Assembly: GCA_033558025.1 (NCBI GenBank)
Contig: JAUCEF010000003.1
Span: 2,196,001 to 2,260,000 of the forward strand
Reading direction: 5' to 3'
DNA length: 64,000 bases
Source: Phytophthora sp. 'mugwort'
Taxonomy: Eukaryota > Oomycota > Peronosporomycetes > Peronosporales > Peronosporaceae
Under the pieces are notes generated by a model. The model made no database searches, was not told the origin of the DNA, and was given only the letters and a program-made list of their open reading frames with translations. Shown piece after piece: positions 21,365-32,769 of this stretch (position 1 is the first letter of the stretch; each line of letters starts with the position of its first letter). The position numbers were made by a program, and so were the translations under genes.

Positions 21365-22495
21365 TCAGATGCGGTGCGCTATAGGCTGCTCACGACTTCG
21401 CGGGGCTGACGGCTCGTGTTCGCGTTTGCGGTCTTGAGATCGTTCGGCGTCGAGACGCGCTGCGCCCGCGCGCTCGCGCAAGTGTTCACGGCTGTCGGGT
21501 TGCAGACGCGCGGGGTCGAGTCCTTCGTCGACACCGCCGTTAGTGATGATAAGAGCCTCCTCGAGCTGAGGTGCAGAAGTGGCTGGCTCAGCTGTGGCTT
21601 CACGCCTCTTAGGCACCAGCTTGGCCCTTTCGACGGCGCCTTTGCTGCGCGGACTCGCAGGGCTTTCCGGATGGATGGCACTGCTGCTCACTGAGCTGTG
21701 AAGAAGACGGCGGCGACTCGTGCTCGTCCTCCGACAATTTGTAGTCCACCTCGTGGGAGACATCTTCGGGAAGCAAGATCTCTGGGGCCATCGGCACGTC
21801 CCGTATGGGATCCGCAGGCATCTTGTCCTTCGCCTCCACGTCTGCGGCGGGCGTCTCTGCGAGAGGCTTGGGCGGGATCACCTCAACAGGTGCATCGACG
21901 CGCAGGTCCTTGGCCATATCCTTTTTTTCAGGGCCGTCGTTGCCTCCAGTGCGCTGGTTGGTGAGGCCGCTTTGGCGGACGGCGTGCTCGGCGGGACCAC
22001 TTCGGCGGACGGCGTGTTCGACGGGGCCGCTTTGGCGGCGGCGTAGTCGGCGGAGCCAAGCTCTTCGCAGGCGGAGGCACATGAGTCTTCGCCTTTTCGG
22101 CGGACGTAGCCTTGCTAGGCATGTCCTCGTCAGGAAGGACGAGGATCGGATTGATCACATCGTCATCCTCGTCGCTCGATGCATCGCTCAGCGAACCCAC
22201 GGGGCCCGACACGGACACTTCGTGTCGCTTACGACGGCGTGCGGCAGACAAGGCCGCTCCGCGACCCTGTCTGCGACCCTGTGGTCTTGGTCTTCTTCAT
22301 CTTCGTCTTCGGCTTGGTGCTAGCCCGCGGGGCTTTCGTATTTCCAGTCTTCTCGTTGGCGGAGTCCGCCTTCGTCTGGCTCCTGGTCTTGTTGGTCCAG
22401 CGTTGGACTCTGCGGCTTCGGAGACGACGTATCGGCGGGTGTTCTAGGTGCGCTGGGCGCCGCGGGGCTCGGTGGTGTCGTGGTCTTGGTCATGC
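21365..22495 (-). pseudogene. Gypsy gag-like remnant, antisense to the preceding pol
   Basis: Minus-strand frames form an interrupted gag-like polypeptide. It starts at a Met near 22493 (MTKTTTPPSPAAPSAPRTP), continues with an acidic/serine segment near 22250-22100 (VSVSGPVGSLSDASSDEDDD), repeated basic RRPPKWS/RSGPAEHAV units near 22060-21960, and a charged helical end near 21560-21370 (REHLRERAGAARLDAERSQD). This order of segments is typical of gag in Phytophthora gypsy elements. It lies immediately downstream of, and opposite to, the gypsy pol remnant. Frames change several times. The upstream side (22500-22720) includes a G10 tract and GT repeat and could be the element's 5' untranslated region. 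Confidence 0.5.
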
Positions 22496-22952
22496 CCGTT
22501 GGGCGAAGTATCGTCGGCGCCAGCGGGTCTGTTAAGAAGTGACGTCCAACCTCCGGGTGCGGCACGAAATGCCCGTTATCCGCTGGATTCCCCTCGGACC
22601 TTTCCCGTACGGTGTTCTCCGTTTGTGTGTGTGTGTGGGGGGGGGGTAATGGGGCGTGTTCCTGACAGATGACCCATGACCAGTTGGTGTGACCACACAA
22701 TATGGGACGCCACACACACTAGGTTCGAATCGTATCTAGGAGAGAAGACACGCCACTAAGTACGGATCGCACTTAGACGAGATTCACAGTTAGGTATGAT
22801 CGGACTTAGGAAGGAGACATGGCTTGAGGGAACCACCCATTGAGAAACAGGTGACTTAGGGGATGCATTAACTAGGCAGTTTACAGTAAGTAGGAACATA
22901 GGAGCATGTAAAAAAAGACTCAGTTAAAATCTAACCTAGAAGTTCGCAAGTC
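22496..22952. other. Non-coding, possible LTR/leader sequence
   Basis: Contains a (GT)n/G10 run at about 22622-22646 followed by TAATGGGG, then AG-rich sequence without supported reading frames. It may hold retroelement leader or LTR sequence, but no matching second LTR was found in the window. Confidence 0.35.
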
Positions 22953-23517
22953 GTGGGAACCCTGTCCCACGGACTACTGGAAAGCCAGGCTTTCCACGTG
23001 CGACAAGAAGACAGAGACGCAGGGCGTCTGTCTCGGTTAGAAGCTACGCTTCCTCAGCCCAGGGTGTTTATGACCCCCGTCACATCCAAGGTGACTCCCA
23101 AGGCATCTGAACCGCCTGGGGGAGATCCTGAGCTCCTCGTGGACTATGCGGAGACATCTTCCATATCCTGGGGTGACAATGACTTCCGGGACCAACTCAT
23201 TAACGGGTCTGACGGTGCCCCGAGTCAGTCCAATTCGCTTTGGTCTCGTACCCCTCTGTCCAGCCATCATGGCAACGATGGCGATGAGCCTAAGACGCTC
23301 GAACGCCAGGGGAGTCCAGGCTCACCCAACGAGGACGAAGAGAAAACTCGTTAGCCGGTCAAGAACTTAACGCTCACAGAGGGTGCCGCGAGAAGGCTAC
23401 GAAGGCAGCACCAGCCTCGGAAGTCAGCCGTAAGAGACGGGCCGCATCCCGGTCCCCACTCCTTGAGGAGTTGGGGGCCATCCGTTACACTGATGTGGTG
23501 GAGTGGATCCACTGAAT
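22953..23517 (+). pseudogene. Gag-like fragment, plus strand
   Basis: Open frame of 133 codons (22953-23354), acidic and Pro/Ser-rich (MTPVTSKVTPKASEPPGGDP, SSISWGDNDF), continued in shifted frames by a basic RRLRRQHQPRKSAV segment and an LGAIRYTDVVEW-like end. Composition and order resemble the N-terminal portion of a retrotransposon gag. It ends where repeat copy A (23546) begins. Confidence 0.35.
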
Positions 23518-23545
23518 TTCAGTAGGATCCCAACACACCCGCACT

Positions 23546-23890
23546 GCGCGCAGACACCGACTAACGGAGGGGGTTACTCCGACGGCCGTGTAGTTGCTGA
23601 GTGGTTCACCTTGTGCACCTGTCGGCGGGCTGATACTGCTCTCTCGTTGACACGAAATGCGCACTTAGTGGGCCTTGGACGTCCTTGTGGGGATTTGGTA
23701 GGAGGTGGATATGCGCGGGTATTCCTGGGCAAGAGATCCGATGTTGGTTTGGTCTTAAACTCTTTGCGTAGACCTTGTGGATCCGTAATAGAAATACGAG
23801 ATCCGGAGGTGTCCTTGCTCCTTATAGTTGTCCTTGTTCCTTTACGATGCTTGCCGCCTCCCATAGCGGGATCTTGAGGGGTTTTGAAAA
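23546..23890 (+). repeat. Diverged direct repeat, copy A
   Basis: Shares with copy B (29710-30050) the exact word ACCGACTAACGGAGGGGGTT (23556-23575), then a block TCACCTTGTG.ACC.GTCGG.GGGCTG.AT.CTGCTCTCT, and further down a block GCTTGCCGC...GGGATCTTG, in the same order. The purine-rich GGAGGGGG could be a polypurine tract. Likely two diverged copies of retroelement end sequence. Confidence 0.6.
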
Positions 23891-24669
23891 AGCCAAAGGA
23901 CGAGCGCGACCTGGCCAAGCTATCCAGGGGCTGCCACGTGTGCAGGAAGATCGCCAAAGTTAGACTTGATCTATGTATGGGGCCAATATAAATCCCCTAT
24001 TCAATAGTCAAGTCTGTCTTCCAGTGCAAATTCGGTTCTGATTTATACCTTAGCCTATCTACCTTCGGATCCCATCCCAAAACCTATCCTACAGACTACT
24101 TATAACCCAGGATTCCAATCTCTGACCTATTCCTGGCCACCCGTCTTCACTCTACCTCCCTATAGCTAACCCGGTGTGCACTAAACAGATCGGATCTAGT
24201 ACTTAGACCTCACCCCACGGGACCGATCCAGGATCCGTACCACATACAGACCTGACGTGTTGCATGGTCCGGATCCATCACCTTGACGCTGTTATGGCTG
24301 CCGCTGGCGACGTGGTTCTTCCAGCTGCCGGTCAACTCCCATCTTATCCGGATCTGCAATACCACAACTGCCCCTGAGACTTTGTGACCACCGCGCAACG
24401 GTAAAACACTGTGTCACGTGATCCACAGTTCAACCCACCGCCGTCAACCCAGATCAAGCATCCCCACCATATCATCCGCCCGCCGCGCTCATGATACTGA
24501 CGCCACGTCTCGCGTTGCCGTATTCGCCGGACAAGACCTGTCTCCGGACGCCCCTCCTCCATGTGCGCACTGTGATCACGCGCCTTCGGATCCTTCAGCG
24601 ACGGCAACTCCGTGGTGCTGGATCTGGATCCGCTGTGAGCCGCGGCAACGTCGATCCACACCTTCATAG

Positions 24670-24938
24670 GTGCTTACGACTAGTTGCTGGCCAAGCATCA
24701 GCAAGCCCTGCGGGGTCTGGTTGCTGCTCGTCGCCACAACGAAGAACTCCACTGGTTGGCCACGCCCAACTGGACGACTGTGCGCTCGTTCGTGGACTTC
24801 GTCCAGCACCGCTACGACGTTATCCAGGGGCGACTTCGTCAAGTCACGCAGCTAGAAGCCGAAACGCGTCAAGAAGCTGACCGTCTCCGCGTGGAGGTCC
24901 AGATTTCGGCGATCTGCGGGCGCGCTACGCCTTTCTAG
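24670..24938 (+). pseudogene. Coiled-coil gag-like fragment
   Basis: A plus-strand frame encodes a continuous amphipathic stretch (LLAKHQQALRGLVAARRHNE, LRQVTQLEAETRQEADRLR) ending in a stop at 24938. This looks like a structural gag segment rather than random translation. It lies in the opposite orientation to the neighbouring protease fragment. Confidence 0.3.
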
Positions 24939-26699
24939 ATTCTGGTTCTCGGCCGACTCTGACACCTCATCGACCGACTCGGACGGTTCAGCTGAGCTCC
25001 GTATGGCTTCGCGTTCTCTTTTACCGAGTCGAGCATTGTTTACCGTCTCGGTTGGGGTGCATCCGACCTCCGTTGACTCCACTGTAGTGTTGTCCCTCAA
25101 GTCGATGAAGTCGGCTGATGGACTCAGCGACTTTGAGAACTCGGTTGGCGGATTGGTCCGATCTCCACAGTGTATAGTACTGTCGTCGGACCGTTTCAAT
25201 CGCTCCCAGCATCGGGCAAAGGTGCGTTCAGCTTCTCCGTTGTCGAGCCGGCGATGTTCCCGTGGTACCACCCCACTTGGGGTTTCATACCGCCGTTCTC
25301 TACTGGCGGTGGTTGTTGTGCGAGCCACTTATCGTACAACCACTGCTCTTTCTGTAATAAGTCCTTGTTGGTGACCGACTTGTAAGCCAACACCTGCCAG
25401 ACGTGGTATTTCGGCGAGTTAATCCTCATATAGCCAATATCGGGTGGAAGGTCGCCATGCGACGCTCAGAGTACAACAGGGAAGTGTGTGGAGGACATCA
25501 TACCAGTTTACTGCTAACATTAGTAGTCATCACCCTCACGGCTTTGCCCTTGGGGTTGTGCGCTACCATGGTAATCCCATTATTAGTCCGTCGAACACAC
25601 AGTTCATGAGTGTCAGGACTCGGCTGACGACGGCGTAAGCTGAACTCAGCTGTCAGCCGACTCGATACCTTCAGAGATTCTGCTGGATCATCAGTGGTCT
25701 GGTTACCATACGCCCACTCGCCTAACTTGGTGTTGCATGATTTGAAGAGTGGTATTACGACTTCGTAAGGCAACTTCGCCGTCGAGTTGTAGAGATCCAG
25801 CCGTAGACCAGGTGGTATTATAAAGTCGGTGCCCAATTTCAGGTCAACACCCGCATGATGTGACATAAGACTTCAATCCCGAAACAATCTGCCAGCCGAG
25901 TGTCACTTTAAGCACTACTCTGGTCGTAGTGTGCACCTTGCCCTTACCAATCACTTGCACACTGATATGTAGATCGGGGCTTGCATGCCGTTTCAATCGC
26001 AGCAGCCGTGCGAGCGATTCGCTTGTAGCCAAGACGTTTGCCCCAATATCGAGCAGAACCTTCGTTCGCTCGTCATTCACCGCACCCATAATTACGGCCC
26101 GCATACGAACTCGGTGATCGAACTTCTGTGCTAACGACAAGTCCACGAGCTCGCCTGGGCGCAGCTTCACTGTCACTACGCGGTCGTCAACTTTTCCCGT
26201 CGCCGGGGCTCTACCCTCGCACTCGTAATAACCCGATGATCTTGCTCTGGATCGCTGAGCTCATCATTTCCATCATTTTCGCATCCAAGTTCGACGTTTC
26301 GCCCACCCGATATCTCGGGCTGTTGCGCTTCGCCTACAAAAGCAAACACGTAGTTCGCTTTCGTCACCGGCTCAGCTGACTGTGGCAACCCGTTATTCTC
26401 CAACCCAGTTAGTGTCGGTGGGCCGCCGAGGTTAAATCCTTCGGCTTGTAGATGTCGTGGTGTTCGTAGGCATAGCCGACTTGTCGACCGACGATAACTA
26501 AGCTGCTTGGGAGGCCGTTGCAACGGTAGCCCATAGCCCTCAGCAACAGCGCCGTATCTTCGACGAGTTGGTTAGTGATGTTACCGATCACCGGCTGAGC
26601 AAGCTCCGGACCTAAGATCAGCCATTGTGTCTGGGCCATGTCTTTTGTCGCGAACATCGTCATCCAATCCGACTGGGACTCATTTCTTCGCCGAGTCAC
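24852..26699 (-). pseudogene. Gypsy gag/protease/pre-RT remnant
   Basis: Minus-strand pieces read from 26699 downward: a gag end; a retropepsin-like domain at 26176-25844 with VLLDIGANVLATSESLARLL, where the usual catalytic D(S/T)G is D-I-G; the second half of the protease at 25866-25498 (GVDLKLGTDFIIPPGLRLDL); then the pre-RT linker at 25429-25196 (SPKYHVWQVLAY, QWLYDKWLAQQPPPVEN), a segment typical of Phytophthora gypsy polyproteins. No RT follows on this strand. Frameshifts and stops separate the pieces. Confidence 0.6.
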
Positions 26700-27309
26700 G
26701 CCAAAACCTTGTTTGCGCTCGGCCTGTTGGTGTTACATGTCGCTCTTGACACTAGGGGTGAACATTCCCACCGTGATCTTCATCGTCACGTCATCGCCGA
26801 GTTCAGCAGCGACGTTGCGCTCCACTGGGCGCGGATTTCCCATCCGGCTCACTTGGAGCGACATCTCGCCGAGTTCCGGCACAACTAGGCTGTCGTCTTT
26901 GCATACTCGACTTCAGCCTCTCCTCATACTTGTCATCACTTCCCTCTTCATCGCCTTGGTCTTCAGTCTCATATTCGTCAACCGGACGCTGTCGACGACT
27001 GCCGCCGTCAGGTCAGCGATCAGCCCACCAGCCGAGCTCGACCCCGCGAGGGGTGAACCTCCAGCTGTCGCTGATCTGGCTCCGCTTGACGTCGACAATC
27101 CCTTGACCATCCTGCTCAGTACTTGAAACTTGGTTAACTTGGCACCCGCTAAAACTAACACACTCTGTTCCCGGGTCGCGGCACCAGTTATGGTATTGCA
27201 GAACACACAAAATCGTCAGACGTGGATACTTAAGCAAGAATTACAACAATAGCCGAGCTAGTCGGCCCTTGTTGGCCTGCGCTGGTCTGCCCCTAGCGAT
27301 TCGGCCTTT

Positions 27310-28400
27310 CCGGGACATCACCCGATGATGTTTGCAAGTCGTACGCTGAAGTCAAATGAACTTAACTACCATGTAGTAGAGAAGGAAGTGTTGACCCTGT
27401 TGCGGATCTTAGATCTGACCTACAACATATTGGTTGGGCGACAAATACGAATCTTGGCCAGACACTCGTCGTTGGCATGGCTCTTCAGATCGCCCGGTCT
27501 TCAAGGTCGGTTATGTCAATGGGCTGCACTCCTGTCGTCATGGGCGGGCGAGATCGAGAAATGCACCAGGGGAGAAGACGAGATCTTGGGGGAGATCGCC
27601 GCTGGTATTACACCTAGGTCCGCGGTGGACGAGGCATTGATCGCGATCGCACCCAGGGAAGAGCCGCGTTGTCAGATCCAAGCACCAATCCCAGTGATAG
27701 GCGCGGACGAAGAACTGTTTGTGGTTAGTTTTGACGGTTCTGTACGAGAAAAACGATGCGGTGGGGCCTATAGTGCGGTCCTGCGGAAATTACCTGAGTG
27801 GACGGTCTTGAAGGCTCAATTCGGTTATGCCGAGGATCGGACTGTGAACGAGACAGAGTGTAATGGAGTCCTGCAGTGCTTTGACTTGCCGGAAGGAATT
27901 ATGCAGAAGAGATTGGTGATTGTGGCGATTCGAATCTGGTGACCAGACAAGTTCGAGACGAGATCGGCGGCAAGGCACCCTGACTGACGCTATTAAGGCT
28001 GGAGGCCCTGGATCGGCTTCAGGTCTGGCCAGATCACGAATTCTTACACGTAAAGCACGACTGGAATACCAGTGCTGACTGTTTGGCCAGCGCTGCATTA
28101 CAGCGGCAGCAAGGAGTGATCATCAATGAGGAAGAGGCGTATCAGGACCTGGCCGCGCTGAATCGCTTAGATGAGATCCTAATGATCAGATCGGATGACT
28201 CTCTGGTGCGAGTATCGCCAGTGTCGATCAGGAATCAGATCCAAACATCGACCAACAGGTTTGGACGAAGTTTTTGTGAGAGATCTCCGTGTCGATCGTA
28301 TCCGGCAGCACCAAGACGAGGATGTGTGGATATCAAGTCTGAAGAAGTATCTGACTGGAGACGTGACTGATCTCACACAGGATCATGCTAGACTGTGTGG
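27310..28400 (+). pseudogene. Gypsy RNase H / pol remnant, plus strand
   Basis: Begins in mid-domain with FASRTLKSNELNYHVVEKEVL, the RNase H start of a gypsy pol, and continues with LLRILDLTYNILVGRQI. A second RNase H-like unit follows (LFVVSFDGSVREKRCGGAYSA, TVNETECNGVLQCFDL). After a stop at 27942, shifted frames continue with HEFLHVKHDWNTSADCLA and then WISSLKKYLTGDVTDLT near 28330-28375, the usual order toward the integrase. It is flanked on both sides by minus-strand gypsy pieces, so the block has been rearranged. Confidence 0.7.
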
Positions 28401-28452
28401 CAAAATAGCATCGGATAATGACGTCCCGAACCGGTCGCGGGCGCAGCGATCG

Positions 28453-29560
28453 TCACACGCCCCAGACTTGGGATATCCAGATCATCTCAGTCATGGACGG
28501 CTGGTGCCGCGGCGATCCTACGAATTTTATGTCCACGTCTTGTGATCCCATATGAGCATTCCGATCTGGCGTCCTGGGTGCAGCGATCACACGTTGTCCT
28601 CCCAGGAAACGAGTCATGGCCACCTGAAATACGATTCCAACTGGCCCTTCGGCGCGTCTGGTGGATCTGCGGCCCTGTCTTGCGCCGCGGATGGAGACGG
28701 CTTCTTCCTCCGATCTGTCACTAGAGACAACTGTTCGGACGTCTTTAAGCGTGGTCGCAGAAGGGCCGCGCCTGAGGGGCCTAACGGCATCCGTTGCGCG
28801 CCGGCCGAGCTGTCTGAGCCCGGCTCCGAGGTGGCCGATGCGTAATGATACGACCAGTCTGCCCTTCGGTGTGGCTGGCGGGCCTTGATCGCGGTAGATC
28901 TTTGGTCTGTAGGGATTCAACAGTTAAAGGCCTCAGCATCTTGAACCGATCTTGAGTCGTTGACCGAATCACATCTAGATCCATATTGATGAGGGCTCCG
29001 GCATCAAAAGCGCCTACCACTTGACCGGCTTCCTTCATCAGCTGGAACAGTGTCTTCACAGCGTCCAACTTGCTCGACGACCCTTGTGGTCTCCCTATCG
29101 GGCCCTTCAAATCCCTGATCTGGCGTACCTGAATGATCGTCATCACCTGATCGTGAATCAAAAACTCACGTCAGGTCTTTCGGTGATATATGATCTCCAG
29201 ATCATCTTCAGCCCTGATCGCCTTGGCAGCGGAGTCTGGTCTTTCGCCTATGACTTCGAGGTCTTCAGTTTCGGCTTCGTAATCTTGTTCTTCTTTTTCT
29301 TCGGCACCGATCTTGTAGCTACAAAAGTAGCGAACGAGTAAGGTTCAAGCCTGGCTTTCCTGTCTCGCTTAGCAGATCTCGATTCGCATCGAGATCTGCA
29401 GGGGTCCCCGAAGGGGCCTGGGGAGGAATTTGAGGCTTCTCTTCCAGATCCGTATCCGGATCTGCCTCTCTTCTGTCGACAGACCTCCTCCCAGGGCTCT
29501 GCCGATCTGCTGATCTCGCTTCATTCAGCGTCGACGTCGTCGATCCGATTTCCAATGACG
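28453..29560 (-). pseudogene. Gag-like remnant, minus strand
   Basis: Minus-strand frames include SSSKLDAVKTLFQLMKEAGQ and DLDVIRSTTQDRFKMLRPL at 29161-28781 and basic Arg-rich continuation to 28453. A Pro/Asp-rich N-terminal-looking segment lies at 29555-29319. Composition matches retrotransposon gag, not a cellular family that I recognise. The weakest of the gypsy calls in this block. Confidence 0.35.
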
Positions 29561-29709
29561 CTGTATCCCCTTATTCAATCTTCACTTTTATAGCTTATTC
29601 TGCGGACTCACGGTGAAATCCTGAGTCACCAAGAGATCCGGGCACGCGCACCGTTGTGGTGTAGCGATATTGGTCAAAATATGATTAGGACCCGATCCGC
29701 TTACCAGCT

Positions 29710-30050
29710 GCGCCCAGAAACCGACTAACGGAGGGGGTTCCCGATGATACATGATCAGCTAAACTTGGTCTCACCTTGTGTACCCGTCGGTGGGCTGGAT
29801 CTGCTCTCTTGGAGCTCCGAAGGATGCAGCGATGTAAAGTCTTGAAACTCCTGGCGGGACGCGGGGACGTGGAGCAGCGCGGAAGTCTTCGATCTGCTGC
29901 CGTTATTGGTTCCGATCTGAGGTAGTCGACCTTCGATCAGGGGCCTGGGCTTGATCCGAGGCCGAGGTTGCCGTGTGGCGTTGTTCCTTTCTATTCCTAG
30001 AGTTGCTTGCCGCTTCTCGCCTTTAGTGGGATCTTGCGAGTTGAGGTTGA
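29710..30050 (+). repeat. Diverged direct repeat, copy B
   Basis: Second copy of the repeat described at 23546-23890; the identical 20-mer is at 29720-29739. The two copies are 6.16 kb apart in direct orientation and bracket the mixed-strand gypsy fragments. Confidence 0.6.
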
Positions 30051-30300
30051 AACGATCGTCGCCCGAGCACTGCATGCCGATCAATCGGAGAGTGCGCTTG
30101 AGCAGAAGTTCGCTAGCGTGGGGGAGAGTCGGCCAATATACGATCCGATCCGCTCACCACGATACTAGATCTGCTGACCTGGGCTAGTTGACACCTTGGT
30201 GGGTCATTGTATTTCCCTTCCTGTGGTACATGAAAACCGCCTAAGTCGTTCAATGCATTTTGAGTCTGACTGTTGTTTATACTCTCTTGTCCTATCCTCC

Positions 30301-31070
30301 CATCCTGATCCCTATATCGTACCACTTGAATCTCCTGATTCACCAAAACATGTATGTCGATCTGCGAACACCGATCGACCCGATCTGCCAGATCGCATAC
30401 GTCAGAATGCGTATACCTATCTGCCAGATCGCGGATGTAGGGACCTGTATACCGACCGACGACTCTATCTGCTTTATCTTGAATGTAAGATCGATCTGAT
30501 CTGCCCAAACCCGGACGACAGGGTATAACTCAATCTACGGACGCTGGGTCGGCCCGATCTTCCGCACCCTGAACGCCGGATCGGCCCGATCTGCCTGATC
30601 CCGCTATCGATCGTCTTGGTCTGCCAGATCCCTGGTGGCGGATTGGTTCGCTCTCCCCGATCTCGTACGACAGAGTGCATGACGATCTGCGAGAGTCGGA
30701 CCGATCTTGGCAGGTCATGTTCTGCCGGTCACCCACAGGTCACCCTCTCGGATCCTTGTGACGATCCTGAACCACTTGACAGGATTAGGCCATCCCGATC
30801 GAGGGCCGATCGAACCCAACCGGAGTCAGATCCAGTCAGGCCAACTCCGTCGTCGCTGGCCAATCCTGATCTCCCTTCTTCATTCCTCACCCAGATCCGG
30901 ACTCGGATATCTATCCGATCCCCGATCTGTCGGGTGGCTACGGTATATCCGCGCTCGATGGGTGCTCGACCTTGTTTTCTTTCCCCTTCGTCAGGACATC
31001 CCCTTATGGCCCCGGTTAGGTCGAATGTCGTCCCGCTTTTACATCGTATCTTGATCTGGCTCGATCGGCC
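30301..31070. other. GATC-rich non-coding stretch
   Basis: By direct count about 29 GATC tetramers fall within about 770 bp, many within CGATCTGCC, CAGATC or CGATCGA contexts and spaced irregularly at 10-40 bp. One per 256 bp would be expected by chance in even composition. Frames on both strands are open but of repetitive composition (RSGRSG, PDLPDR) and follow the DNA bias. No gene recognised. Confidence 0.75.
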
Positions 31071-31749
31071 CATTTATTCACCACTGGAGCCGCCTTTCTC
31101 ACAGATCTGGCAATTTTTTGGGTATCTGATATTCTTGGTTGACGCTTCTCCACAAAGGACCAAAGTGTGTTGTCGCCCGAGGCCATCCAGAGTTGAACGG
31201 ATAAGCTCGTTGGGCAAGAAAGTTCTTGAGAGCACCTCGTAATGGGAGCCGACAAGCCACGAGTGAAGTCCGACGACTAAGGCCACCGTTGGGGCGAAGA
31301 CAAGCGTGGACGAACGTGTCCGCAGTCTTGACGGGAGAGTGTATAACAGGGTTACACATACCCGACGTATTAAGGCGTGTGGTACACTAAGTGACGTCCA
31401 CACATACATTACCCCCCCCCGCACTCACGGCATTTAATGCCCCCTGTCCACGACCCAACATGTTGTATATACAACGTTAAGAAAAGGCCTAACTTGATTT
31501 TTTGTATTGCCTACTATAAGTACGACGTCCTGTAATACTTGCGGGAAGCTGACCTGATTCCGACAGATCGCTTCCAAATGCTATAGTAGCGCTATGCACC
31601 AGCATGTTGGTCGGATACACCAACGTCGCAAGACGGATTTCAAACAGGTTGGATATTATACGTAATGGGATTGACCTTTTTATAAGAAGCGGACAAAAGT
31701 CAAACATTTCTGCCAAACTATGCAAGGTAATCATTGATTGCTACTAATG
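31071..31749. other. No gene; contains candidate piggyBac terminus
   Basis: No supported reading frame. At about 31408-31430 the sequence ATTAC, a run of C, then GCACTCACGG repeats the word found at the candidate left end of piggyBac relic 1 (14737). Because the nearby transposase relic is on the minus strand, this would be its 3' terminus. It is followed by the palindrome GGCATTTAATGCC. Confidence 0.4.
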
Positions 31750-32762
31750 TAACGTACTAAGCGCCCAAGCAATTAAACACACTGATGGAACGCCTTCACT
31801 ATACGCGTCGTCCCTACTCACTATCGGCTTCATCACTTGCCTCCCCACGCGACGCCGCTGTGGCTGCCGCGTCGCTTGCACCACCATCACCATCTTCTCC
31901 TTCCTCATCCTTGCTTTCGCCGTCTTTTCGGTCGCAGCACGGCGACGCTTATTGCCAAGCCGCGCATCTGGATGTCGCGGCCCACACGAGGCCGCGGGCG
32001 CTCTTCGCCGTTCTTCCATTTGACGTGCCAGATCTGATGGACGTCATGGTGTTGCTCATGTAGTGGTTGGGACGTACACGATCGCACAGGTACACGCTAC
32101 ACCATCAAAGCACAAGCAACAAGTTAGAATACATGCAGAAGAACACACCTCCTCCACACTTACCGCTTATCCCCCTCGCTACACGCCTCGCAGTAGAATC
32201 GCGTAGCACAGATGCTGCCCCAATTTCTCCTTCCTGATAGAACAGAACGTGCACTGGTGCTGGGGTCGCTCGCGAACACCCTCCCGAATCTGCGTCCATT
32301 CCGGAACCTCAGTGAGACGATGCTCAGCCGAAACAATCCCCCTCGTGGGCGGTCCTGGCGAGCAGCTCTACATCAATACACGCGTTAGCAATATATAGAA
32401 CATGTTGGCAAAAGATCGTGTAGTACATACCTCCTCCACGAAATCTTCGGCACTGACCAGCAGAAGCTGCGCCTGCAACACCTCCAGCAGCACCAGTGCA
32501 CGTTCTGTTCTATCAGGAAGGAGGAATTGGGGCAGCATCTGTGCTACGCGATTCTACTGCGAGGCGTGAGGAACTGGGCATGATCTGCAGTCGGTTCACC
32601 TCTCTGCTTCTGAGCCTCGCGATAGACGATGAACGCATTCACGATCGCCACATTGACAAAGCCCAAGAAGATGGTCTGGTAGTATTTTCTGAAACGCAGG
32701 GGGAATTGCAGCGAATAGCGCTGCAGCCGCAATTGGTTATGGACATCAACACCACACAAAAT
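31750..32762 (-). pseudogene. piggyBac-like transposase relic 2 (C-terminal part)
   Basis: On the minus strand from 32762: GVDVHNQLRLQRYSLQFPLR then FRKYYQTIFLGFVNVAIVNAF, the conserved C-terminal catalytic segment of piggyBac transposases. After a GTATGT...TAG gap the cysteine-rich tail appears (HQCTFCSIRKEKLG, near 32262-32215, and in a shifted frame FYCEACSEGDKR). After another GTAAGT gap comes YLCDRVRPNHYMSN and IWHVKWKNGEERPRPRVG near 32090-31960. The N-terminal two thirds are absent. An inverted copy of the cysteine-rich segment interrupts the coding order. Relic 1 lacks exactly this C-terminal portion, but the strands differ and the sequences need not be one element. Confidence 0.7.
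32182..32568. repeat. 81-bp inverted duplication (arms 32182-32262 and 32488-32568)
   Basis: The two 81-bp arms are reverse complements with a single visible mismatch (GAGGAATT versus GAGAAATT) and a 225-bp spacer. The left arm, read on the minus strand, is the cysteine-rich tail of piggyBac relic 2. The right arm carries the same tail on the plus strand, inside the transposase reading order. Confidence 0.9.
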
Positions 32763-32769
32763 ATTAAAT

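Noticed and set aside
22979..22996. Small hairpin GGAAAGC-CAG-GCTTTCC
   Set aside because: Seven-base arms are expected by chance at this window size; no gene context supports a terminator or regulator.
30196..31242. Several overlapping open frames up to 208 codons
   Set aside because: Composition follows the GATC-rich DNA on both strands; no motif, and no consistent frame.
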